DNA of 33,415 nt from Clostridia bacterium (GTDB lineage: Bacteria > Bacillota > Clostridia > Oscillospirales > CAG-272): contig JAFTPF010000079.1 of the NCBI GenBank assembly GCA_017463445.1, forward strand, positions 1 to 33,415. Reading direction: 5' to 3'. A program made the translations under genes and the position numbers. The notes below the pieces were generated by a model, which was given only the letters and a program-made list of their open reading frames with translations, was not told the origin of the DNA and searched no databases. Positions 15,211 to 21,940 of the stretch are shown here, in pieces (the first letter of the stretch is position 1; every line of letters starts with the position of its first letter).

Positions 15211-16686
15211 ATGAAGAAAAAACTTCTCCTTTGCCTGAGCATTCTTCTGATCGCTACAATGGCAATTGGCGGCTCTATGGCATACTTCACCGATACGGAT
15301 ACCGACGTCAACGTTATGCTGTTCGGCAACGTAGATATCGATCAGATCGAGCAGGAGTGGAATGCGGATCAGTCCGCACTGGTTGACTTCAATCAGGCAA
15401 AGCCCCTCTTCCCCTACGTTGGCAGCTTCGGCTGGGAAAACACCACCGAGGCAGGCGGTGCTTACCGCCGTTTCACCATGAACAACGTGATCGATAAGTA
15501 CGTATCGGTTGCAAACACCGGTAAGAACGACGCGTACGTTCGTACCATCATCGCTCTGGAAATGGGCGACTTCACCGAGGCTGATTTCGATCTGATCGGT
15601 GTTTCGACCAACAGCGCAAACGGCTCCGAGTTCCAGTTTGACGGCGCTTGGATGTGGAGCGGCAACTTCGTTGCCGAGATCGACGGTCACAATTACTACA
15701 TTATGGTTGCTACTCACGAGAGCGCAATTGCTCCCGAAGAGACCACCATCCCCAGCCTGCTTCAGGTTTATCTGTCCAAGGAAGCTGACAACGAGGACGT
15801 TGAAAAGCTGGACGGCAACGGCAATGGCACCTACGATATTCTCGTGAAGTCTCAGGCAGTTCAGACCGCAGGCTTCTCAGACGTTGACGAGGCAATGACC
15901 GAGGCCTTCGGCGTTCCCACTCCTCTGTCTGTTGCAGAATGGTTCACCGGCGTTGCATTCCCCTTCGTTGTTGAGAACTACGACGATGCTACCACTGCAT
16001 TCGCAAACGGCGGTGACATCTATCTGGCTGACACCGTTTCCGGCGAAAGCTACAACGTGGCAGCAGGCATCTCTGCTGATCTGCACCTGAACGAAAACAA
16101 GCTGGAAGGCGCAATCAATAACAACGGCGATCTGACCGTATCCGGCGGTGATCTTTCCAGCAGCGTCTGCGGCATCGATAACTTCGGCAATGCAACCATT
16201 ACCGACGTAACGATGAAAGCAGGCAGCGCCGCTGACTACGGTGCGATCTCCAGGGCGGGCTCTACTACTGTTTTTGAAAACGTAGATATTGATTCCGCAG
16301 GCGGTGGTATTGCTTCAGTCGACGGCGCACAGGTCACCTTCGACGGCGGCAGCGTAGCAGTTAACACCACCAGCACCTCCGGCAGATACAACTTCTATGC
16401 CGAAGGCAATGGCTCTGTCATTACCATCAACGACGGTGTATTCTCCTTCAGCAAGACTCTGAATCAGAAGCGTGCATACATCTACGCAGGCGCAGGCACT
16501 ACCGTTTATGTAAACGGCGGTACCTTCGGCAAGGCTTCCACTCGTAGCGGTTACACCGCAGGTATCCTGGGTGAGGGTACTGTTATCATCACCGGCGGTA
16601 CCTTCGGCTTCAACCCCTCCGCTTGGGTTGCTCCCGGCTATCAGGCAGTTGAAGTAGACGGCATCTGGACCGTTACTGCACAGTAA
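15211..16686 (+). CDS. TasA-like exported protein with beta-helix tail
   Basis: This 491-residue protein has a SipW-type signal region IGGSMAYFTDTDTDVNVMLFGNVDID. Its TasA-like head runs to about residue 245 and shares VSVANTGKNDAYVRTIIALE, ETTIPSLLQVYLS and LVKSQAVQTAGFSDVDEAM with the paralogues. The tail from about residue 280 is a shorter beta-helix of Gly/Asn/Asp-rich turns (NGDLTVSGGDLSSS, GNATITDVTM, GSVITINDGVFSF, TTVYVNGGTFG, GTVIITGGTFG). It finishes with a cap FNPSAWVAPGYQAVEVDG, a layout seen in carbohydrate- or surface-binding beta-helix proteins. It has no anchor. RBS is GAAAGGATA. Part of the same operon; function beyond fibre association is not visible. Confidence 0.85.
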   Translation: MKKKLLLCLSILLIATMAIGGSMAYFTDTDTDVNVMLFGNVDIDQIEQEWNADQSALVDFNQAKPLFPYVGSFGWENTTEAGGAYRRFTMNNVIDKYVSVANTGKNDAYVRTIIALEMGDFTEADFDLIGVSTNSANGSEFQFDGAWMWSGNFVAEIDGHNYYIMVATHESAIAPEETTIPSLLQVYLSKEADNEDVEKLDGNGNGTYDILVKSQAVQTAGFSDVDEAMTEAFGVPTPLSVAEWFTGVAFPFVVENYDDATTAFANGGDIYLADTVSGESYNVAAGISADLHLNENKLEGAINNNGDLTVSGGDLSSSVCGIDNFGNATITDVTMKAGSAADYGAISRAGSTTVFENVDIDSAGGGIASVDGAQVTFDGGSVAVNTTSTSGRYNFYAEGNGSVITINDGVFSFSKTLNQKRAYIYAGAGTTVYVNGGTFGKASTRSGYTAGILGEGTVIITGGTFGFNPSAWVAPGYQAVEVDGIWTVTAQ

Positions 16687-16711
16687 TTGTAAACGTCTAT
16701 TGACGCATTTC

Positions 16712-16761
16712 CCCTATCCCCAAAACGGGGATAGGGACCCCACCAAACGGTTGATCCGTTT
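16712..16761 (+). promoter_or_regulatory. Two hairpins in the gap before the 16794 gene
   Basis: CCCTATCCCC (16712-16721) pairs perfectly with GGGGATAGGG (16727-16736) around AAAAC. Next, AAACGG (16745-16750) pairs with CCGTTT (16756-16761). No T-run follows, so full termination is not expected. The hairpins could set mRNA stability or partial read-through between fibre genes. Confidence 0.6.
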
Positions 16762-16793
16762 ATTTAGGACTATTTCGGAAAGGAAATCAACCT

Positions 16794-18191
16794 ATGAAAA
16801 AGAAGATACTGGTCGTACTCAGCATTCTTCTGATCGCTGCTATGGCAATCACCGGCACTATGGCTTATCTCACCGATGAGCAGAGTGACGTAAACGTGAT
16901 GACTGTAGGTAACGTAAAGATCCAACAGCTGGAGTACGAACGCGACGAAAACGGCAATCTCCGGGAATTTACCCAGGATAAGCCCATCGTTCCCGCTGTT
17001 TACGACGGCGACAGCCTTCCTTGGTCTAACGGTCTGTATGTGTGGGACTCCATTGACGGCGTTCCCGCTGGCGCAGGCAACCAGCTGTTTGTTGACGGCG
17101 CAAACGCGGTTGACAAGTTCGTTTTCGTAAGAAACACCGGTAAGACCGACGCTTACTACCGTACCGTAATTGCCATCGAGTGCCCCGAAGGCCTTGATCC
17201 CGATATGATTCACATCAATGTGAACGGCAACACCCGTTTCACTTGGAGCAACGTGGGTTACACCACCATCGACGGAGTTCAGTACTTCGTAAAGGAAGCA
17301 CTGTACAACGAGATCCTCACCCCCGGTGAGACCTCTCGTCCTTCTCTGCTGCAGGTATACCTGGATAAGGCTGCTACCAATGAGGACGTTGAGCTCTTTG
17401 GCGACCGTATGGAGGTTCTGGCAGTATCGCAGGCAGTACAGGCAGAAGGCTTTGCTGATTCCAACACCGCACTGGATACCGCATTCTACGACGTAACCAC
17501 CGTCACTCATCCTTGGATGAACGGTGTTGTGATTCCTCAGTACGTTTACTCTGAAGCCGATCTGGATAAGGTTGCAACCGCAGGCGCTCCCGCTTCGGTT
17601 ATCATTGGCGATGATATCGCCTTGACCTCTGAGAGCGGAAACATCATCATCTCTGATCTCACCATCGATCTCAACAGCAAGACCATCTCTACCGTACGTC
17701 CCTACCCCAGCGCCAGCGGCACTACAGAATCCATCAGCGCACTGGTGATTCGTGGCAGCAACGTAACTATCGAGGGTGAAGGCACCATAGTGAATGAAGA
17801 TCCCACCAGCGCATACGCCGTTTCTGTGTATGACGGTGCGACCGTTACCATCAAGGGGGGCAACTTCATTTCCGGACATGATGCGCTCTACGTAAAAGAA
17901 GGTACGCTGATCATTGAGGGTGGCTTCTTCGTCGCAAACCTGGACACCGTTCCCGGTCCTACCGATGACAGCGCAGGTTGCTTCTCCTCTTCGGTTATCA
18001 ACTGCTATGATGATACCTATCGGGTAGGCGCAGCGATCGTAATCGTAAAGGGCGGTACCTTTGTGAACTTTGATCCCTCCAACGTACACGAGGGCAAGAT
18101 CCACAACCAGAACTTCGTAGCGGACGGCTATAAGGTCGTTGCGGCTGCACAGGCAAACGGCGATATCTGGTATACCGTAGTACCCGAATAA
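16794..18191 (+). CDS. TasA-like exported protein, duplicated head with its own tail (copy A)
   Basis: This 465-residue protein carries the SipW-type signal ITGTMAYLTDEQSDVNVMTVGNVKIQQLE. Its TasA-like head to about residue 240 is nearly the same as that of the protein at 18287 (shared WDSIDGVPAGAGNQLF, FVxNTGKTDAYYRT, AIECPEGLDP, EALYNEIL, SRPSLLQVYLDKAATNED). After HPW at about 240 the two diverge completely. Here the tail is a beta-helix (IIISDLTIDLNSKTIS, NVTIEGEGTIVNED, TVTIKGGNFISG, TLIIEGGFFVAN, VIVKGGTFVNFDPSN) with the end cap FVADGYKV...WYTVVPE. The start follows GGAAAGGAAAT. It is probably a fibre subunit with a distinct surface domain. Confidence 0.85.
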   Translation: MKKKILVVLSILLIAAMAITGTMAYLTDEQSDVNVMTVGNVKIQQLEYERDENGNLREFTQDKPIVPAVYDGDSLPWSNGLYVWDSIDGVPAGAGNQLFVDGANAVDKFVFVRNTGKTDAYYRTVIAIECPEGLDPDMIHINVNGNTRFTWSNVGYTTIDGVQYFVKEALYNEILTPGETSRPSLLQVYLDKAATNEDVELFGDRMEVLAVSQAVQAEGFADSNTALDTAFYDVTTVTHPWMNGVVIPQYVYSEADLDKVATAGAPASVIIGDDIALTSESGNIIISDLTIDLNSKTISTVRPYPSASGTTESISALVIRGSNVTIEGEGTIVNEDPTSAYAVSVYDGATVTIKGGNFISGHDALYVKEGTLIIEGGFFVANLDTVPGPTDDSAGCFSSSVINCYDDTYRVGAAIVIVKGGTFVNFDPSNVHEGKIHNQNFVADGYKVVAAAQANGDIWYTVVPE

Positions 18192-18222
18192 TCCCTTTGC
18201 CTCTCCCGAATGGGAATACAAT

Positions 18223-18266
18223 TTGAATTGCAAACGGTGGAACCGTTTACATACGATTTAATTCAA
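18223..18266 (+). promoter_or_regulatory. Nested hairpin leader before the 18287 gene
   Basis: AAACGGT (18232-18238) pairs with ACCGTTT (18242-18248), and outside it TTGAATT (18223-18229) can pair with AATTCAA (18260-18266). The RBS GAAAGGAA begins a few bases after the outer stem, so folding could affect translation starts. The core repeats in the leaders at 12984 and 16742. Confidence 0.5.
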
Positions 18267-18286
18267 TTTGAAAGGAATTTACCACT

Positions 18287-19717
18287 ATGAAAAAAAAGAT
18301 ACTGGTCGTACTCAGCATCCTTCTGATCGCTGCTATGGCAATCACCGGCACGGTTGCATATCTGACCGATGAGGCAAGCGACATCAACGTAATGACCGTA
18401 GGTAACGTAAAGATCCAGCAGCTGGAGTATGAGCGCGACGCAAACGGCGACCTGCAGAAGTTTACGCAGGATAAGCCCATCGTTCCCGCAGTTTACGAGG
18501 GAAGCTCTCTCCCTTGGGCTGACGGTCTGTACACCTGGGACTCCATTGACGGTGTTCCCGCAGGCGCAGGCAACCAGCTGTTCCAGGACGGTGCAAATGC
18601 AGTTGACAAGTTTGTATTCGTTAAGAATACCGGCAAGACCGACGCATACTACCGTACCATCATCGCAATCGAGTGCCCCGAAGGCCTTGATCCCAGCATG
18701 ATTCACATCAATGCGAACGGCAATGCTCGTTTTACTTGGTCTGATATCGGCTTCACCACCATCGATGGCGTGAAGTATTACCTGAAGGAAGCGCTCTACA
18801 ACGAGATCCTCGCTCCCGAGGAAACCTCTCGTCCCTCCCTGTTGCAGGTTTACCTGGACAAGGCTGCTACCAATGAGGATCTGGATCTCTTCGGTGAGAA
18901 GATGGAAATCCTGGTAGTTTCTCAGGCAGTTCAGGCTGACGGTTGGTCCGATTCCAACACCGCTCTGGACACCGCATTCTACGATGTGACCACCGATGCT
19001 CATCCTTGGCTGAACATCGATCTGTGGGGCGGTTCTGTTGATACTGCATGGTACACCGGTGATGCTACCGAATATACCATCTCCACTGCTGCTGAGCTGG
19101 CAGGTCTGGCTGAGATCGTAAACGGCGGCGACACCCTTCACGGTGTGACCATCAATTTGGCAGGCAGCATTGATCTCGAGCACAATGAATGGACTCCTAT
19201 CGGTGCAGGCACCGGTAAGAAGGCATTCCAGGGTACCTTTAATGGCAATGGCTACACTATCTATAATCTGAATGTAAATGATGCTGATGGCGCAGGTCTG
19301 TTCGGTTATGCATTTGCTGAAGGCAAGGGTGCAGCGATCATGAATGTAAACGTAGTGAATGCTGAAATCAATTCCGCTCACTATGCAGGCGTTATCGTTG
19401 GCCATTTGTATGGCGATGTTACCGGTTGTACCGTTGAAAACGCTGTCATCAACTGTGTTGATGAAAACGGCGAGGACGGCGACAAGGCCGGCGCGATCGT
19501 TGGTTACGTTGGTCCCGAAGCAGTAGGCAAATACGATGTTTCCGGTAACACTGTTAAGAATGTAACCATCACCGCTAACCGTGACGCAGGTCAGGTTGCA
19601 GGTTACGCTACCTCCGTAGTAACCGTAGCAAACAACAAGATCGATAACGTTACTGTTACCGCCAGCGGCTTTGGCACCGGTGCAAACATCGGCGGCGAAG
19701 TTGGCAGAACCAAGTAA
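18287..19717 (+). CDS. TasA-like exported protein, duplicated head with GLUG-like tail (copy B)
   Basis: This 476-residue protein has the SipW-type signal ITGTVAYLTDEASDINVMTVGNVKIQQLE and a head almost identical to the 16794 protein up to residue ~243. The tail is different. It opens with WYTGDATEYTISTAAELAGLAEIVNGG and INLAGSIDLEHNEWTPIG. GLUG/M26-type repeats follow (GTFNGNGYTIYNLNV, AGLFGYAF, YAGVIVGHLYGDVTGCTVENAVI, GAIVGYVG, AGQVAGYA). Such tails occur in large adhesins and mucosal surface proteins, and are built of short beta-strands ending in a Gly-rich turn. It ends without an anchor. RBS is GAAAGGAATT. The sharp switch between conserved head and unrelated tail shows head duplication with tail exchange. 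Confidence 0.86.
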   Translation: MKKKILVVLSILLIAAMAITGTVAYLTDEASDINVMTVGNVKIQQLEYERDANGDLQKFTQDKPIVPAVYEGSSLPWADGLYTWDSIDGVPAGAGNQLFQDGANAVDKFVFVKNTGKTDAYYRTIIAIECPEGLDPSMIHINANGNARFTWSDIGFTTIDGVKYYLKEALYNEILAPEETSRPSLLQVYLDKAATNEDLDLFGEKMEILVVSQAVQADGWSDSNTALDTAFYDVTTDAHPWLNIDLWGGSVDTAWYTGDATEYTISTAAELAGLAEIVNGGDTLHGVTINLAGSIDLEHNEWTPIGAGTGKKAFQGTFNGNGYTIYNLNVNDADGAGLFGYAFAEGKGAAIMNVNVVNAEINSAHYAGVIVGHLYGDVTGCTVENAVINCVDENGEDGDKAGAIVGYVGPEAVGKYDVSGNTVKNVTITANRDAGQVAGYATSVVTVANNKIDNVTVTASGFGTGANIGGEVGRTK

Positions 19718-19756
19718 TTGAAACGATGATTTGATTCCCCGAAGGGGTTCTACTCA

Positions 19757-19814
19757 GAGGAGATCCTCGGATCTCCTCCGGTAGTCCAAGGGCATAAGCA
19801 CTGCTTGTGCCCTT
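19757..19814 (+). promoter_or_regulatory. Tandem strong hairpins before the pilin-like gene
   Basis: GAGGAGATCC (19757-19766) pairs with GGATCTCCTC (19769-19778). AAGGGCATAAGC (19788-19799) pairs with GCTTGTGCCCTT (19803-19814), with one G-U pair. A smaller CCCC-GAA-GGGG lies at 19737-19747. None is followed by a T-run. They separate the TasA-like genes from the pilin-like gene and could lower or stabilise its expression. Confidence 0.65.
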
Positions 19815-19865
19815 CGACCGCCGATGTAAACAACATTCCATTACACACGAAAGGAGACGATCCAT

Positions 19866-21299
19866 TTGAATAAACGCAGAATTTTCAAGGCTGCGTCGCT
19901 TGTCCTGACGGTAATTCTCGTTTTGACCTTTGCAGTGCAGACGACGATGGCATTTATCGTAGCCGGTGCCCCATCGGTTACCAATACATTTAAACCCTTT
20001 GAGGCAATTGTCAACGACCTGCTTATCCAAAAGACGGTCGAGCATCCTTTCGGTGCGGATTATGTGATCCCTGAGAATATCGCGTTTGATTTCGAGGTGA
20101 ATCTCGGATCACTGTATGCAGAGTCCACTATCTCTACCACCGCCGGCGATCTTGTTGCCGACGAGAACGGCGTGATCACCGTTACCGCAAAGCCCGGTTC
20201 TTCCGTGGGGATCGTCGGTATCGACGAGGGAACTGAGGTCACTGTTACCGAGCTGCAAAAGCTCCCCGGCTTCTCGGTAAAGGACGGCGAAGCGACCAAA
20301 GCGGTCGCCGTCTCTGCTGACGGTACCGTCACTGTAGACTTTACCAACGTATACGCCCCCGATAAGGTGCTGCCTACCAATATCAATGTCACCGGCTCTA
20401 AAGTGCTGGAGGGCAGAGACTGGCAGGACGGCGACACCTTTACCTTCCTGCTGGAATATGACGACGGCAGCGGTGAGTGGAAGTCGCTGGGCAATCGCTC
20501 GGTCGCCTATGATGCCGAGAACGAGAGCTTCAACCAATTTGACTTCACCGAGGCGCTGGCTGAGATCGAGTTTGCGGCAATCGGCACTTACGTATTCCGT
20601 ATGTCCGAGGTCGAGGGCGATCTGGACCGCGTAGACTATGACGAAACGGTCAATTACTTCAACGTGATTGTTACCGATGCCGATATGGACGGTAAGCTGG
20701 AGATCAGCGGGGTGTCCGCCTCTCAGAACGCCACCGTCACCGAAGCAGACGGTACATACACCGTCGATGTGATCTTCAATAACACCTTTATCCCCGCACC
20801 CGAAGACATTACCGTCGGCATCACCGTCAAGAAGACCGTGATCAGCACCGGCGACGTAACGCTCTCCCCAAAAGACTTCGAGTTCGTGCTGGAGAACGTA
20901 GAGACCGGTGAGAAGCTGACCGTCAAGTCTGACGAAAACGGTCTTGCTGATCTGAACCTCCTCTTCACCGCGGAAGATGCCGGTAAGATCTATCGCTACA
21001 CGCTGAGCGAGGTCATCGGCGAGACTGTTGGTGTGACCTACGATACTACAGTCTACGAGATCGAGATTGCGATCACGCTGAGCGACGATAACAGGCTGAT
21101 CGCTACTGTCGCTTGCGACGGCGAGGCGGTTGAGGATCTGGTTGCCGAGTTCGAGAATACCTTCACGGCACCTGCTCCCGTACCTACCGGCGACGATAGC
21201 AACGTGATGTTCCATCTGATGATCGCGGCGATCAGCGCAGCAGCCCTGGTGTTGCTTGCGGTATACCGCAGACGGCTGGATCTTTACGAAGAGGAATAG
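19866..21299 (+). CDS. Spy0128/FctA-type pilin-like surface protein with SipW-type N-terminus
   Basis: This 477-residue protein starts at TTG, preceded by AAGGAG (19851-19856); no ATG fits. The signal region ends VQTTMAFIVAGAPSVTNTFKP, a variant of the SipW substrate motif. Module A (about 45-165) begins LIQKTVEHPFGADYVIP and is CnaB-like. Module B (about 166-310) is a Spy0128 isopeptide domain with GSKVLEGRDW (Lys), SEVEGD (Glu) and FNNTF (Asn). Module C (about 315-440) is FctA-like with ITVKKTV, LSEVIGE and FENTF. The C-terminus has APVPTGDDSN, a hydrophobic stretch and YRRRLDLYEEE, a sortase-type signal with a non-standard motif. It should be wall-linked or polymerised by a sortase encoded elsewhere. 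The same A-B-C modules occur in the 3310-residue protein downstream. Confidence 0.87.
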   Translation: MNKRRIFKAASLVLTVILVLTFAVQTTMAFIVAGAPSVTNTFKPFEAIVNDLLIQKTVEHPFGADYVIPENIAFDFEVNLGSLYAESTISTTAGDLVADENGVITVTAKPGSSVGIVGIDEGTEVTVTELQKLPGFSVKDGEATKAVAVSADGTVTVDFTNVYAPDKVLPTNINVTGSKVLEGRDWQDGDTFTFLLEYDDGSGEWKSLGNRSVAYDAENESFNQFDFTEALAEIEFAAIGTYVFRMSEVEGDLDRVDYDETVNYFNVIVTDADMDGKLEISGVSASQNATVTEADGTYTVDVIFNNTFIPAPEDITVGITVKKTVISTGDVTLSPKDFEFVLENVETGEKLTVKSDENGLADLNLLFTAEDAGKIYRYTLSEVIGETVGVTYDTTVYEIEIAITLSDDNRLIATVACDGEAVEDLVAEFENTFTAPAPVPTGDDSNVMFHLMIAAISAAALVLLAVYRRRLDLYEEE

Positions 21300-21336
21300 T
21301 TTCCTCTGAACGCGGGCATTCAACCTAAAAATGACC

Positions 21337-21408
21337 TAACCGGAACACGCCTTGGCATTGCCTTGTCGTGTTCCGGTTATTGCCCTGTTCGCGTTCGCGA
21401 ACAGGGCA
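21337..21408 (+). terminator. Two perfect long hairpins after the pilin-like gene
   Basis: TAACCGGAACACG (21337-21349) pairs with CGTGTTCCGGTTA (21367-21379). TGCCCTGTTCGCG (21381-21393) pairs with CGCGAACAGGGCA (21396-21408). Each is 13 bp without mismatch and they are one base apart. Neither has a T-run. They may stop exonucleases or slow polymerase ahead of the terminator at 21472. Confidence 0.7.
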
Positions 21409-21471
21409 TGGGCAGATAATCGGTCAATATCGCGCAAATAACGTCATATTTGAGTGAAAGTCGCTTCCTAA

Positions 21472-21505
21472 GCAATTTTGGGAGACGCAAAATTGCACTT
21501 TTTTT
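21472..21505 (+). terminator. Intrinsic terminator of the fibre operon
   Basis: GCAATTTTG (21472-21480) pairs with CAAAATTGC (21488-21496), followed by AC and seven T residues. It lies 14 bases before the next promoter. Confidence 0.85.
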
Positions 21506-21519
21506 CGCACAAAAGTACA

Positions 21520-21548
21520 TTTACAAATCTGCTCGGATTTGGTATAAT
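21520..21548 (+). promoter_or_regulatory. Promoter of the giant surface protein unit
   Basis: TTTACA (21520-21525), a 17-base spacer and a perfect TATAAT (21543-21548). Transcription would start near 21555, about 20 bases before the first possible start codon of the small gene. Confidence 0.85.
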
Positions 21549-21595
21549 ATCGATATATTGTAAGAGGAATAACTATGCAAAAAGGAGGCGATTTT

Positions 21596-21940
21596 GTGCC
21601 GAAAACGAAAGTGCGAAGTTTTTGCTTCGACGGAGATGTGCTTGAGGTGGTGTTCCGATACGACGACGTTAGCGGAATGCATTTCGGAGAGTATCCTGAC
21701 TTCGGAGAGACGCCGCGACATACGCCCGGCGGCCGCCCTTGGGTAAACGCTATTCAGGATGCCTGTCAGCACGGAGTCAACCAATACGATTCGGCGCATC
21801 AATGCCTGGATTGCGGTTCCTGCCGGTTTTACCTGAAAGAGCATCCGGGTGACCTGATCGGAATTTGTAAAAACGAACACAAACGTAAAAAATACAGTTC
21901 ACTTGCACGCTATGCAAAAAGAAAGGATGATGTCAAATGA
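21596..21940 (+). CDS. Small cysteine-rich (zinc-ribbon-like) protein coupled to the giant surface protein
   Basis: I do not recognise a named family for this 114-residue soluble protein, which has no signal peptide. Its first half is VRSFCFDGDVLEVVFRYDDVSG...GGRPWVNAIQDACQHG. Its second half has a C70-x2-C73-x2-C76 cluster followed by C91, with C57 and H59 nearby, compatible with a zinc site. The GTG at 21596 is preferred because a perfect AAAGGAGG ends eight bases upstream. An ATG at 21575 with AGAGGA before it would add seven residues partly encoded by that RBS and cannot be excluded. The stop overlaps the start of the 3310-residue gene (ATGA at 21937-21940), so translation is coupled. It may regulate or assist export of the large protein; that is inference. 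Confidence 0.72.
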   Translation: MPKTKVRSFCFDGDVLEVVFRYDDVSGMHFGEYPDFGETPRHTPGGRPWVNAIQDACQHGVNQYDSAHQCLDCGSCRFYLKEHPGDLIGICKNEHKRKKYSSLARYAKRKDDVK

